Positions 53,314 to 62,140 of a DNA stretch of 64,000 nt are shown one piece after another; position 1 is the stretch's first letter; every line of letters starts with the position of its first letter. The notes beneath the pieces are model-generated. The model did no database searches. It had not been told where the DNA came from and saw only the letters and a list, made by a program, of their open reading frames with translations. A program made the translations under genes and the position numbers. Source of the DNA: Cellulomonas phragmiteti (GTDB taxonomy: Bacteria > Actinomycetota > Actinomycetes > Actinomycetales > Cellulomonadaceae); NCBI RefSeq assembly GCF_016862775.1, contig NZ_BONP01000005.1, forward strand, positions 124,001 to 188,000. The letters run 5' to 3'.

Positions 53314-55017
53314 ATGAGCATCGACGCGGTCGCGTCCTCCGCCTGGCAGCGCGTGCGCGCGCTCACCCCCCGCCACGCCGACTACCGCGACCTGCCGCGG
53401 TCCTGGCGCGGCGACCTGGTCGCCGGGATCACCGTCGCCGTCGTCGCCCTGCCGCTCGCCCTCGGGTTCGGCGTCGCCTCCGGTCTGGGTGCCGCCGCCG
53501 GGCTGGTCACCGCGGTCGTCGCGGGCGCGGTCGCCGCCGTCCTCGGGGGCTCGCACCTGCAGGTCAGCGGACCCACCGGCGCCATGACGGTGGTGCTGCT
53601 GCCCGTCGTCGCCCGCCACGGGACCGAGGCCGTCCCGGTCGTCGCGATCATGGCCGGCGGCCTCGTCGTGCTGGCCGGGGTGCTGGGCATCGGCCGGCTC
53701 GTCGCGTACATCCCCTGGCCCGTCGTCGAGGGCTTCACGCTGGGCATCGGCGTCGTCATCGCGCTGCAGCAGGTCCCGCTCGCCCTCGACACCCCCCGCG
53801 CCGAGGGTGAGAACGCCGGCCTCGTCGCGCTGCGCACCCTCGCCCGCGTCGACTGGAGCCAGGCCGTGGCCCCGCTCGCGCTCGTCGCCCTCGTCGTCGC
53901 CGTCCTGATCGCGCTGCCCCGCCTGCACCGCGGGCTGCCCGCATCGCTCGTGGCCGTCGTCCTCGGCACGGTCGTGGCCGAGGTCGCCGGGCTCGACGTC
54001 GACCGCATCGGCGTGCTGCCGTCCGGCCTGCCCGCCCCCCACCTGCCCGTCGTGGACCTCGAGACCACCAGTGCGCTCTTCTCCGCCGCGCTGGCCGTCG
54101 CCGCGCTCGCCGCGCTGGAGTCGCTGCTGTCGGCCCGCGTCGCCGACGGCATGGCGGACGACCTGGGGCGCACCCGACCCAACCGCGAGCTGCTCGGCCA
54201 GGGCGTCGCGAACATCGCGTCAGGGCTGTGCGGAGGGCTGCCCGCGACCGGTGCGATCGCGCGCACCGCCGTCAACGTGCGCGCGGGCGGGCGCACGCGC
54301 GTCGCGTCCCTCACCCACGCCCTCGTGCTCGCCGCCATCGTCTACGCCGCGGCGCCGCTCGTCGGGCGCATCCCCCTGTCCGTCCTGGCGGCGGTCCTGC
54401 TCATCACGGCCGGGCGCATGATCGACCTGCCGACGGCCCGCGCGATCTGCCGGTCCGGGCGCTCCGGTGCGCTGGTGTTCTGCGTGACGCTCGCCGTGAC
54501 CGTCGTGTTCGACCTCGTCATGGCCGTCGAGGTCGGGGTCGCGGTCGCTGCCGTGCTCGCGCTGCGCGCCGTCGCACGCTCCAGCGGGCTGCACCGCGAA
54601 CCGGTGCCCGACGCCCCGGGCGACCGCGTCACCGCCGCCGCCGAGCGCGACCTGCTGCACGAGCACATCGCCGTGTACCGCATCGACGGTGCCCTCTTCT
54701 TCGCCGACGTGCGCCGCTTCCTCGACGAGCTGGCGCTGGTCAGCGACGTGCGCGTCGTCGTCCTGCGCCTGGGCAACGTCCGGGTGCTCGACGCCAGCGG
54801 CGCGAACGCCCTGGCCGAGATCGTCACCGACCTGCGCCGACGCGGCATGGTCGTGCTGCTCAAGGGCCTGCGGCCCGAGCACCGGCACCTCGCGCGCAGC
54901 GTCGGCGTGCTCGACGCGCTCGGCGACGAGCGCCACCTGTTCGACGACCTCGACGAGGCGCTCGCGCACGCCCGCTCGCACGTGCGCCGCGACCCGGCGA
55001 CGACCAGGATGGGGTGA
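53314..55017 (+). CDS. SulP-family anion transporter with STAS domain
   Basis: A 567-residue membrane protein of the SLC26/SulP family, which carries sulfate, bicarbonate or other anions. The first conserved region is DLVAGITVAVVALPLALGFG, then GGSHLQVSGPTGAMTVVLLPVV and the TGAIARTAVNVRAGGRTRVA motif. The spans end near residue 425 and a cytoplasmic STAS domain follows (VYRIDGALFFADVRRF, RVLDASGANAL). The substrate cannot be read from sequence. The ATG is one base after the arsR stop, so the two are one operon. Confidence 0.92.
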   Translation: MSIDAVASSAWQRVRALTPRHADYRDLPRSWRGDLVAGITVAVVALPLALGFGVASGLGAAAGLVTAVVAGAVAAVLGGSHLQVSGPTGAMTVVLLPVVARHGTEAVPVVAIMAGGLVVLAGVLGIGRLVAYIPWPVVEGFTLGIGVVIALQQVPLALDTPRAEGENAGLVALRTLARVDWSQAVAPLALVALVVAVLIALPRLHRGLPASLVAVVLGTVVAEVAGLDVDRIGVLPSGLPAPHLPVVDLETTSALFSAALAVAALAALESLLSARVADGMADDLGRTRPNRELLGQGVANIASGLCGGLPATGAIARTAVNVRAGGRTRVASLTHALVLAAIVYAAAPLVGRIPLSVLAAVLLITAGRMIDLPTARAICRSGRSGALVFCVTLAVTVVFDLVMAVEVGVAVAAVLALRAVARSSGLHREPVPDAPGDRVTAAAERDLLHEHIAVYRIDGALFFADVRRFLDELALVSDVRVVVLRLGNVRVLDASGANALAEIVTDLRRRGMVVLLKGLRPEHRHLARSVGVLDALGDERHLFDDLDEALAHARSHVRRDPATTRMG

Positions 55018-55057
55018 CCGCCCGGCGACCGGCGCCGCGGCGGACCGGAGGTCCCCC

Positions 55058-55600
55058 GTGCCCATGTCCCTGACCCGTCCCGTGGCCCACGAGCCCTATC
55101 CCCTGCTGCCCCCCGTCCCCGCGTTCACCCTCACGAGCACCGACTGGGTGCACGGCGGGCGCATCCCCGACGCGCACACCCACACCGACGACGGTCGGGA
55201 CGTCTCCCCGCAGCTGTCCTGGTCCGGGTTCCCCGAGGGGACCGCCGGGTTCGCCGTCAACGTCTTCGACCCCGACGCCCCGGGCGTCGCCGGCTGGTGG
55301 CACTGGACCGTGCTCGGCCTGGGTGCCGACGTCACGTCGCTGGACCGTGACGCGGGACGTCCCGACGGCTCCGGGCTGCCCCCGGGTGCGTTCCACCTGC
55401 GCGGCGACGACGGCGTCGCCGGCTACGTCGGCTGCGCTCCCCCGCCCGGCGACCAGGTGCACCGGTACTACGTCGCGGTGCACGCCCTCGACACCGCCGA
55501 CCTGGGCCTGACACCCGACACCCCGCCGGGGGCCGCGAGCTGCGTCCTGGTGTTCCACACGATCGCGCGCGCCGTGCTCATGGGGACGTACCAGCGCTGA
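55058..55600 (+). CDS. YbhB/YbcL-family Raf-kinase-inhibitor-like protein
   Basis: A 180-residue PEBP-fold protein. DVSPQLSWSGFPEGTAGFAV, VFDPDAP and WWHWTVLGL are the conserved ligand-pocket segments, and GYVGCAPPPGDQVHRYYVAVHAL is the second. In eukaryotes the fold binds phospholipids and kinases; the bacterial role is not known. There is no signal peptide, so it is cytoplasmic. GGAGG lies six bases before the GTG at 55058; the ATG at 55064 is the alternative start. Confidence 0.9.
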   Translation: MPMSLTRPVAHEPYPLLPPVPAFTLTSTDWVHGGRIPDAHTHTDDGRDVSPQLSWSGFPEGTAGFAVNVFDPDAPGVAGWWHWTVLGLGADVTSLDRDAGRPDGSGLPPGAFHLRGDDGVAGYVGCAPPPGDQVHRYYVAVHALDTADLGLTPDTPPGAASCVLVFHTIARAVLMGTYQR

Positions 55601-55634
55601 GCGGCGCGGTGGACGCCCGGGTAACCTGCCGCGC

Positions 55635-56201
55635 ATGACCACCACCCTCGGGACGCTGACCTGGGAGCGGGCCGTCGACCGCCCCGACCTGCTGGCCACC
55701 AGCACGCACGCGGCGATCAGCGGGTGGGCGGTCGTCGAGCCCGCCGTCGCCGACGCCGTCCTCGTCGCTGCCATCGACCCGGACCTCGCCGACACGGCCG
55801 CCATGTCCGACGCCTACGACCTGCCGCTGTCGGTGTCGGTCAACTGCGTGCTCGTCGCCGGCAAGCGCGAGGGTGTCGAGCGCACGGCCGCGTGCCTCGT
55901 GCGCGCGACGACCCGTGCTGACGTCAACAACGCCGTCAAGCGCCTGCTCGACGTGCGCAAGGCGTCGTTCCTGCCGATGGACCGCGCGGTGCAGGAGTCG
56001 GGCATGGAGTACGGCGGCATCACGCCGCTCGGGCTGCCGACGGACTACCGGGTGCTTGCCGACGCGGGCGTCGCGCAGGGCGACGTGGACGGGCTGGTCG
56101 TCATCGGCAGCGGCGTCCGCCGCTCCAAGATCGCACTGCCCGGGTCCTTGCTGGTCCGTGCGCCGGGCGTCGAGGTGGTCGACGGGCTCGCGATCGGCTG
56201 A
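55635..56201 (+). CDS. YbaK/EbsC-family aminoacyl-tRNA deacylase
   Basis: A 188-residue protein with the YbaK fold. VNNAVKRLLDVRKASFLPMDRA carries the conserved Lys region, and ESGMEYGGITPLGLP and VVIGSGVRRSKIALPG are the other family segments. YbaK-type enzymes clear mischarged Cys- or Ala-tRNAPro. The first 60 residues are longer than in E. coli YbaK and may be specific to this group. The ATG lies seven bases after TAACCT (leaderless). Confidence 0.87.
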   Translation: MTTTLGTLTWERAVDRPDLLATSTHAAISGWAVVEPAVADAVLVAAIDPDLADTAAMSDAYDLPLSVSVNCVLVAGKREGVERTAACLVRATTRADVNNAVKRLLDVRKASFLPMDRAVQESGMEYGGITPLGLPTDYRVLADAGVAQGDVDGLVVIGSGVRRSKIALPGSLLVRAPGVEVVDGLAIG

Positions 56202-56288
56202 CGGTGCGCGCGCCGTCCGCCGAGGCGAACGGGTGACTCCGGGACGTCGAGCGCCCGTGCCCGGGTGCCGTCGCGGGACACTGACGGG

Positions 56289-57128
56289 GTGCTGAGCGCC
56301 GACGAGATCCTGCGGGCACGGCTCCCGGTCACGTCGTTCCGCGAGGGCTACGACCAGACCGAGGTCGACGCGTTCCTCGACCGCGCCGTGCGCACGCTCC
56401 GCGACCGCGCGACCCGGCCGCTCGACGCGCACGACGTGACCGCACAGGAGGTCGACCGTCTGGTGCTGCGGACGCGCCGACTCGTCACGGGATACGACAT
56501 GGCGGCGGTCGACGCGCTGCTGAGCAGGCTGCGCGACACGCTCGACGCCCCGCCACCGCCCCCCAGGACCACCGGGGCGGCCCTCGCGAACGAGCCGACC
56601 GGACGCCGCCGCGGTCCGGCGCGCCGCGTCCCGCTCCATCAGCTGATCGCGTTCCTGGTGGTCGGCCTGCCGCCGCAGCGACCACCGCGTGCCGTCACCC
56701 CGCGCCGGGCCCGACGGGTCCGCGCCCGCTGGGTGCAGGTCACCGACTCCGGCATCAGCTGGGCGCCGCCGCTGCGCACGGGCGGGCACCTCGACGCCGC
56801 CGACGTGGGCGAGATCGTGGAGCTCGTCCTGACTTACCCGCGATCCGGGGGCACGACCTACTACCTCGTGGTGGACCGCGAGGGCGCCGTGCGGCTGCGC
56901 GTGCACGAGTGGTGGCACAAGCCCGTCCGCCGCATGTGGGAGCCGCTGCGGCACCGGGTGCGCGTCACCGCCGGCGACCTCCTGCACGACCGGGCCAAGG
57001 ACGCGCGCCGGACCTGGCCGGAGGCGTTCAGCTGGGCGCACGCCTACCCGTACCTGACGCTGACCGCGGTGGCCGCCGTCTACATGGGCGTGGTCGTGCC
57101 GGTGCTCACCGCCCTCGGCCACGCGTGA
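56289..57128 (+). CDS. DivIVA-like protein with C-terminal membrane span
   Basis: A 279-residue protein. The N-terminus has two tandem DivIVA-type motifs, TSFREGYDQTEVDAFLDRAVRTL and RLVTGYDMAAVDALLSRLRDTL, each the kind that binds curved membrane in DivIVA, but the long coiled coil of DivIVA is absent. A basic Pro-rich linker follows, then a soluble domain of about 130 residues (WVQVTDSGISWAPP...VELVLTYPRSGGTTYYLVVD) and one transmembrane segment near the end (LTLTAVAAVYMGVVVPVLTAL). A role at poles or septa is only inference. GTG at 56289 is six bases after GACACT. Confidence 0.75.
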   Translation: MLSADEILRARLPVTSFREGYDQTEVDAFLDRAVRTLRDRATRPLDAHDVTAQEVDRLVLRTRRLVTGYDMAAVDALLSRLRDTLDAPPPPPRTTGAALANEPTGRRRGPARRVPLHQLIAFLVVGLPPQRPPRAVTPRRARRVRARWVQVTDSGISWAPPLRTGGHLDAADVGEIVELVLTYPRSGGTTYYLVVDREGAVRLRVHEWWHKPVRRMWEPLRHRVRVTAGDLLHDRAKDARRTWPEAFSWAHAYPYLTLTAVAAVYMGVVVPVLTALGHA

Positions 57129-57198
57129 GCGGGGCGGGCAGGCGCGCGCCGCAGCCGTGCGAACGGAGCGCCGCGGCGGGCCACGTGGGCGGGATCGC

Positions 57199-58326
57199 TC
57201 AGAAGAAGACGACCGCCGATGCCGTGAAGACGGCGACGAACCCACCGGCCAGGACGGTCCGGACGCCGGGGCTCGCCTGGTCGACGCGCTCCTTCAGACG
57301 CCGGTACATCCACATGTCGAGCTCACCCAGAGGCATGCTGAGCAGCACGGACGCGACGATCGACAGGACGAACACCCGGACGACGCCCACGCCGGGGAGC
57401 GTCGCGTAGAGGGTGCGGATCACCGGCAGGTGGCACAGGTACAGCATGTAGCTGTAGTTGCCGAGCCGGTTCCCGAGCCGTCCCGCGGGGGTGTCCCCGA
57501 AGACCGGGCGCCAGCCGTCGTACCTGGCGAGCGACAGCACGAGCAGTGCGCTGCCGAACCCCAGGCCCCAGCGGCCTGCGGTCACACCCTGCGACGAGCC
57601 GGAGAGCCACAGCGCCGTCCCGACGATGGCCGCGACGACCGGGTGAGGGGGCCGGTGCAGCACGAGCGGCAGGAGCATACCGAAGGCGAAGGCCGTCGTG
57701 ACGGCGACGAACGGCAGGTCGTGCGCCGGGAAGACGTTGACCGAGGGGTCGTCGGGCCACAGCACGTTGTGCACGAGGATCAGGCCGAGCCAGCCGATCA
57801 GCACGGACGCGGCGCTCCGGACGCGTCCCAGGGCGATCAGGACCGCGACGAAGACGTAGAACGCGATCTCGAACACCAAGGTCCACTCGACGCCGAGGGG
57901 GTAGGTCGCGCCGCCGTACGGCAGCAGCGACAGCGCGTAGACGTCGACGGGGACCGTGATCGGCGACCAGGTCGCCGCGACGAGCACGAGCGCCACGACG
58001 ACGAAGAACGGCGGGTAGATCCGCACCAGGCGGTGCAGGAGGAACTGCGGTGCCGGGTACCGGTGCATCGACGAGGACATGAGGTAGCCCGACAGCGCGA
58101 AGAACAGCGACACGCCCACCGCGCCGAGCCACCCGGGCACGTACTGCAGCGCCCAGGAGCTGTCCCGCTGGAGCGACTGGTAGACGGCCGCGTGGTAGAA
58201 GACGACGGCCAGTGCCGCGACGAACCGCAACCACTGCAGGCTGTGGACCCGCTGGGTCCTCCCCACGTCCACGGCAGGGGCGACGACCACCACTGTCCTG
58301 CCCTCCGTCCGTCCTGCGCCCGCCAC
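57199..58326 (-). CDS. Acyltransferase-3-family (OafA-like) membrane protein
   Basis: A 375-residue integral membrane acyltransferase with about ten spans. LRFVAALAVVFYHA with the essential His, LFFALSGYLMS and HRLVRIYPPFFVVVAL are the family hallmarks, and YMLYLCHLPVIR is the late conserved span. Members O-acylate surface sugars, lipids or antibiotics; no sugar-modification genes are nearby to indicate the target. A TAGCAT hexamer lies 25-30 bp upstream of the GTG, with GGAG between. Confidence 0.9.
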   Translation of the reverse strand: MAGAGRTEGRTVVVVAPAVDVGRTQRVHSLQWLRFVAALAVVFYHAAVYQSLQRDSSWALQYVPGWLGAVGVSLFFALSGYLMSSSMHRYPAPQFLLHRLVRIYPPFFVVVALVLVAATWSPITVPVDVYALSLLPYGGATYPLGVEWTLVFEIAFYVFVAVLIALGRVRSAASVLIGWLGLILVHNVLWPDDPSVNVFPAHDLPFVAVTTAFAFGMLLPLVLHRPPHPVVAAIVGTALWLSGSSQGVTAGRWGLGFGSALLVLSLARYDGWRPVFGDTPAGRLGNRLGNYSYMLYLCHLPVIRTLYATLPGVGVVRVFVLSIVASVLLSMPLGELDMWMYRRLKERVDQASPGVRTVLAGGFVAVFTASAVVFF

Positions 58327-58507
58327 CCGGGCACGACTCCGAGCGGATGCTATGGCCGGTCGAACCGCCGGGTCTGAGACCTAGGTCGGGCAGCGGTCCT
58401 CGGCCCCGGCACGGCCGACGCCCACGTCGCACCGCCGGACCTGCGCGCGGACGTGGGCAGGTCCGACCGCACCCTGGGGTGGGAGCGGCTCGACGGCGGG
58501 TGAGACC

Positions 58508-59350
58508 TCAGACCACCCGCGTCGCGTAGAACGCCACGGCAGCAGCGGCGGCCACGTTCAGCGAGTCGACTCCCCCGGCCATCGGTATGCGGACGACGCG
58601 CCGCACACGCTCGAGGGTGCTCGCCGGCAGCCCGTGACCCTCCGAGCCGAAGACCAGCGCGAGGTGCTCGTGCTGCTCCTCGACGAGCTCGTCGAGCGTG
58701 ATCGCGTCGTCGCTGAGCGCCATCGCCGCGGTGGTGAAGCCGAGCTCGTGGAGGGTGTCCATCTCGCCCGGCCAGTCGGCGATACGGGTCCACGGGACCT
58801 GGAACACCGTGCCCATGGACACTCTGACCGCGCGCCGGTAGAGCGGGTCCGCGGACGTCGGCGTGACGAGCACGGCCTGCACACCCAGCGCCGCAGCACT
58901 GCGGAAGGCGGCACCCAGGTTGGTGTGGTCGACCATCCCGTCGAAGATCGCGACCCGCCGTGCACCGGCACCCCCGCGCGCCGGCGCCAGCACGTCCGCG
59001 ACCGTCGGCAGGTCGGGCCGGTGCATCGCCGCGAGCGCACCCCGGTGCACGTGGAAGCCGGTGATGGCCTCCAGCACGGGCTCGTCGGCGACGTACACCG
59101 GCACGGCGTCGTCACCGGGGACGTCCGCGAGCATCGCCTCGAGATCGGGCAGCCAGCGCGGCGCGAGCAGCACGGACCGCGGCCGGTGCCCGGCGCGCAG
59201 CGCACGGCCCAGGACGGTCGAGCTCTCCGCGATGTACAGGCCGTTGGCTGGCTCGACGCGCGTGCGCAGCGCGACGTCGGTGAGGGCGACGTAGTCGCTC
59301 AGGCGCGGGTCGTCGCGGTCGGTGACGGGCTGCACGTCGGCACGGGACAC
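58508..59350 (-). CDS. SPOUT-family RNA methyltransferase (TrmH/SpoU type)
   Basis: A 280-residue SAM-dependent RNA 2'-O-methyltransferase. The N-terminal substrate-binding domain (VEPANGLYIAESSTVLGRAL) precedes the trefoil-knot domain with DGMVDHTNLGAAFRSAAALG (motif 1), LVFGSEGHGLP (motif 2) and IPMAGGVDSLNVAAAAAVAFY (motif 3). Whether it acts on tRNA or rRNA cannot be told. The GTG at 59350 has GGGAGG about nine bases upstream. Confidence 0.9.
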   Translation of the reverse strand: MSRADVQPVTDRDDPRLSDYVALTDVALRTRVEPANGLYIAESSTVLGRALRAGHRPRSVLLAPRWLPDLEAMLADVPGDDAVPVYVADEPVLEAITGFHVHRGALAAMHRPDLPTVADVLAPARGGAGARRVAIFDGMVDHTNLGAAFRSAAALGVQAVLVTPTSADPLYRRAVRVSMGTVFQVPWTRIADWPGEMDTLHELGFTTAAMALSDDAITLDELVEEQHEHLALVFGSEGHGLPASTLERVRRVVRIPMAGGVDSLNVAAAAAVAFYATRVV

Positions 59351-59388
59351 GGACCCATCCTCCCAGGTCGCAGGCCCGCGGGCCTGAC

Positions 59389-60660
59389 CTACGCGCGGGC
59401 GTCGCGCCGGACGGCCCGGCCCCCGAGCAGCGCGACGACACCCCCGGCGACAGCCACCACCGGCACGAGCAGGAACGCGCTGTGCGTGCCGAAGGCGTCC
59501 GAGAGCGCCCCGAGCAGGAACGGCGCGACGCCGATGGCGAGGGCCCCCGCGAGGGTCGCGTGCGCCTGCGCCCGGTCCCCGCGCCCCGGGGACGCGGCGA
59601 GCAGCAGGGCGACCGACAGCGGGTACTGGGCGCCGTAGCCGAACCCTGCGACGACCAGCCCCGCGAGCGCGACCCCCGGGTCCGTCGCGGTCCACAGCAC
59701 GGCCCACCCGACGACGGCGATGCCGAAGGACGCCGCCAGCAGGTGCGCGGCCTGCACCCGCAACGACAACGGCCCGACGACGAACCGCATGGCCGACATG
59801 CCGGCGACGAGCCCGGCGGTGGTGGCGGTCGCGATGCCCGCACCCGCGCCGGTCTGGCCGCGCACGAGGTCCGTGGCCCAGTAGGTGGTGGCGTTCTCCA
59901 GCGCGATGGCCGCGACGATCGTCGCGAGGAACAGCGGCGCGGCGCGCAGCAGCCGGTGCCGTGACACCGCGGCGACCGGGGCCGCCGTCGCGGGTCCCGT
60001 CGCGGCGGCGGACGACGTCACGTCGTCGCTCGTGACCGGGTCGTGCGTCGACCGGCCGCGCAGCGCCGGCAGCCCTCGCGATGCGGGCAGCCGGGCGATG
60101 ACCACCGCGGCGACGAGTGCGAGCAGGACCGTCACCGCGACCCCCGGTCGCCACCCCCAGCCGAGCGTGACGCACGCGCCGACGGCGAGCGGCCCGACGA
60201 GCCCGATGGACGAGCCGACGCCGTTGGCCTCGGTGATCGCCGCGGAGGCCGCCCGCCCCGCGTGCTGCGCGAGCCCGACCTGGGTGGCGGCGATGAGCAC
60301 GTTGCCGCCGGCCGCGGTGACGAACATGCCCGTGAGCGTCCACGGCAGCGTGGGGCCGAGCAGGAGCCCGACGACCCCGACGGCGACCACCGACGCCGCG
60401 GCGACGATCGCGCCGCGCCGCCCGAGGCCCCGCACCGCGCGCGGCGTCAGCGGTGCCGCGACCAGCCCTCCGACGGCCATCGCGGTGCCGTGCAGGCCGG
60501 CCTGGGCCGCGGTGATGCCGAGCTCGTCGGCCAGCAGCGGCACGGACGGGTTGAAGCTGTACAGGAGCCAGCCCCACACGGCGAACGGCGTGTAGAGGCC
60601 GACGGTCAGGCGGTCGCGCACGAGACGCGGCCGGGCGACGGTGCCGTGCGCGGGGTCCAT
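59389..60660 (-). CDS. Major-facilitator-superfamily transporter
   Basis: A 423-residue membrane protein with 12 likely spans in two halves joined by a Ser/Thr/Asp-rich central loop (about residues 195-230). The first half holds NPSVPLLADELGITAAQAGLHGT and the second ENATTYWATDLVRGQTGAGAG. It resembles drug or sugar exporters of the MFS; the substrate is unknown. I use ATG 60660; in-frame GTG codons lie upstream (for example 15 codons earlier) and no clear ribosome site decides. The xylanase gene ends 104 bp upstream of this start, so they may be co-transcribed. Confidence 0.87.
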   Translation of the reverse strand: MDPAHGTVARPRLVRDRLTVGLYTPFAVWGWLLYSFNPSVPLLADELGITAAQAGLHGTAMAVGGLVAAPLTPRAVRGLGRRGAIVAAASVVAVGVVGLLLGPTLPWTLTGMFVTAAGGNVLIAATQVGLAQHAGRAASAAITEANGVGSSIGLVGPLAVGACVTLGWGWRPGVAVTVLLALVAAVVIARLPASRGLPALRGRSTHDPVTSDDVTSSAAATGPATAAPVAAVSRHRLLRAAPLFLATIVAAIALENATTYWATDLVRGQTGAGAGIATATTAGLVAGMSAMRFVVGPLSLRVQAAHLLAASFGIAVVGWAVLWTATDPGVALAGLVVAGFGYGAQYPLSVALLLAASPGRGDRAQAHATLAGALAIGVAPFLLGALSDAFGTHSAFLLVPVVAVAGGVVALLGGRAVRRDARA

Positions 60661-60764
60661 GGGACGAGCATCGTCCACCGCGGAGCCCGGCTCGACGTCC
60701 GACACCGGTGACGTGCGTCGCACCGGACCCCGGGCGGCGTCCTGCCCGGGGTCCGGAGCGGTGC

Positions 60765-62057
60765 TCACGCGACGGTGACGGTGGCCTCGTCCTCGTCGTC
60801 GCCGACGACGACCTCGCCCACCGCGCCGCCCGCGGTGACCGCGTAGCGGCCGGGCAGGCCGCTGAGGCGCAGGCGCCCCTCGTCGTCGGTCGTCGCTGCC
60901 GTCGGCGAGAGCCACCACTGCCCACGGATCAGGCCGCGCAGCGCGTCGTACGACGGCTTGGGCGTGCCGTCCGCGTGGACCAGGCCACCCGGGGCGTTGA
61001 GCCACATGCCGTGGTCCGACAGCCCCCAGTAGGTGATGACCTGCACGCGCGGGTCGGCCACCAGCGTGGTGTACAGCTCGACGGCGTCCTGCGCCTGCCG
61101 CTCGAGCCCCTCGGGGGTGCTGGGCCAGTGCTCGACCTGGTGGTCGTTGAGGTCGTCGAGGTGCTTCGGCATGTGCTCGCCGGACATGAGGGTGATCTCG
61201 GTGAAGTGCAGCGGCAGCCCGAAGCGGCCGAACCGCTCGAGGACGTCGAGCGTCTTCTCCTGGCCCCACGTGCCCTGGTGCATGTGGCTCTGCAGGCCGA
61301 GGGCGTCGATGCGGATCCCCGCGGCCAGGCACTCCTCGATGAGGTGCTCGTAGTCGGCCGACATGTCGAAGTCGTTGAGCAGGAGCGTCGCGGCCGGGTT
61401 GGCGGCCCGTGCCTCCTCGAACGCCAGGCGCACCATGCCGACACGGCCCACCGTCTTCGCGATGCGCGTGACGGCGTTGTCGTCCTTGGTGAACACCGGC
61501 ATGATCACGACCTCGTTGATCGCGTCCCAGGTGTCGACGAGCCCGGCGAACTCGCCGGCGTCCCGCCGGACGCGGGCACGCAGCAGCCGCTCGACCTCGT
61601 CGTCCGGCTTCGGCACCAGCCACTGCGGGGCGACGGTGTGCCAGACCAGGGGGTGTCCCTTGACGCGGGCGCCGCGGTCGACGAAGTGCTCGGCGGCCGC
61701 CCGCAGCGCAGCGGTGCGCGGCTCACCCTCGCGGGGCTCGAAGGTGCCCCAGTAGAACGGCAGCGTCGCGGTGTCGAACAGGTCGAACCACAGCGCGTCG
61801 AGGCGGTCGTGCAGGGCGTCCTCGTCCGCGGTGAACGGCTGCCCGGCGAGCCGGCGTGCCGCACGGTGCACCTCGTCGAACCCGATGCAGCCGAACCCGA
61901 GGCCGTGCTGCGTCTGCTCCACCGTGACGGCGACCCCCGCCAGGGGGTTCCCGTCGCGGTCCACCACCTGCACGGAGCGGCCGCGGGTGCGGTGCCCGAC
62001 GTGGGGGTCGGCGACGGCGGGGCTCACGACGGCGGACGGGCTGGGCTGGGCGGTCAT
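60765..62057 (-). CDS. Endo-1,4-beta-xylanase, glycoside hydrolase family 10, apparently intracellular
   Basis: A 430-residue GH10 enzyme. WDAINEVV contains the acid/base Glu and LHFTEITLM the nucleophile Glu; KGHPLVWHTVAPQWL is the conserved strand with the His, and YWGLSDHGMW the later region. Before the barrel is a small beta domain (VQVVDRDGNPLAGVAVTVEQ) and after it another (LRLSGLPGRYAVTAGGAVGE), both of carboxypeptidase-regulatory type. There is no signal peptide or carbohydrate-binding module, so it should act on imported xylo-oligosaccharides. The ATG at 62057 has GAGGAG just upstream; a longer in-frame start at 62096 has none. Confidence 0.93.
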   Translation of the reverse strand: MTAQPSPSAVVSPAVADPHVGHRTRGRSVQVVDRDGNPLAGVAVTVEQTQHGLGFGCIGFDEVHRAARRLAGQPFTADEDALHDRLDALWFDLFDTATLPFYWGTFEPREGEPRTAALRAAAEHFVDRGARVKGHPLVWHTVAPQWLVPKPDDEVERLLRARVRRDAGEFAGLVDTWDAINEVVIMPVFTKDDNAVTRIAKTVGRVGMVRLAFEEARAANPAATLLLNDFDMSADYEHLIEECLAAGIRIDALGLQSHMHQGTWGQEKTLDVLERFGRFGLPLHFTEITLMSGEHMPKHLDDLNDHQVEHWPSTPEGLERQAQDAVELYTTLVADPRVQVITYWGLSDHGMWLNAPGGLVHADGTPKPSYDALRGLIRGQWWLSPTAATTDDEGRLRLSGLPGRYAVTAGGAVGEVVVGDDEDEATVTVA

Positions 62058-62140
62058 ACGGCTCCTCGGGACGTGGGTCGGCAGGCGGGGCGCCACACCC
62101 GCAGGCCGGCGTCCTCGCTCCTGTGCTCAGGCTCTCATCC

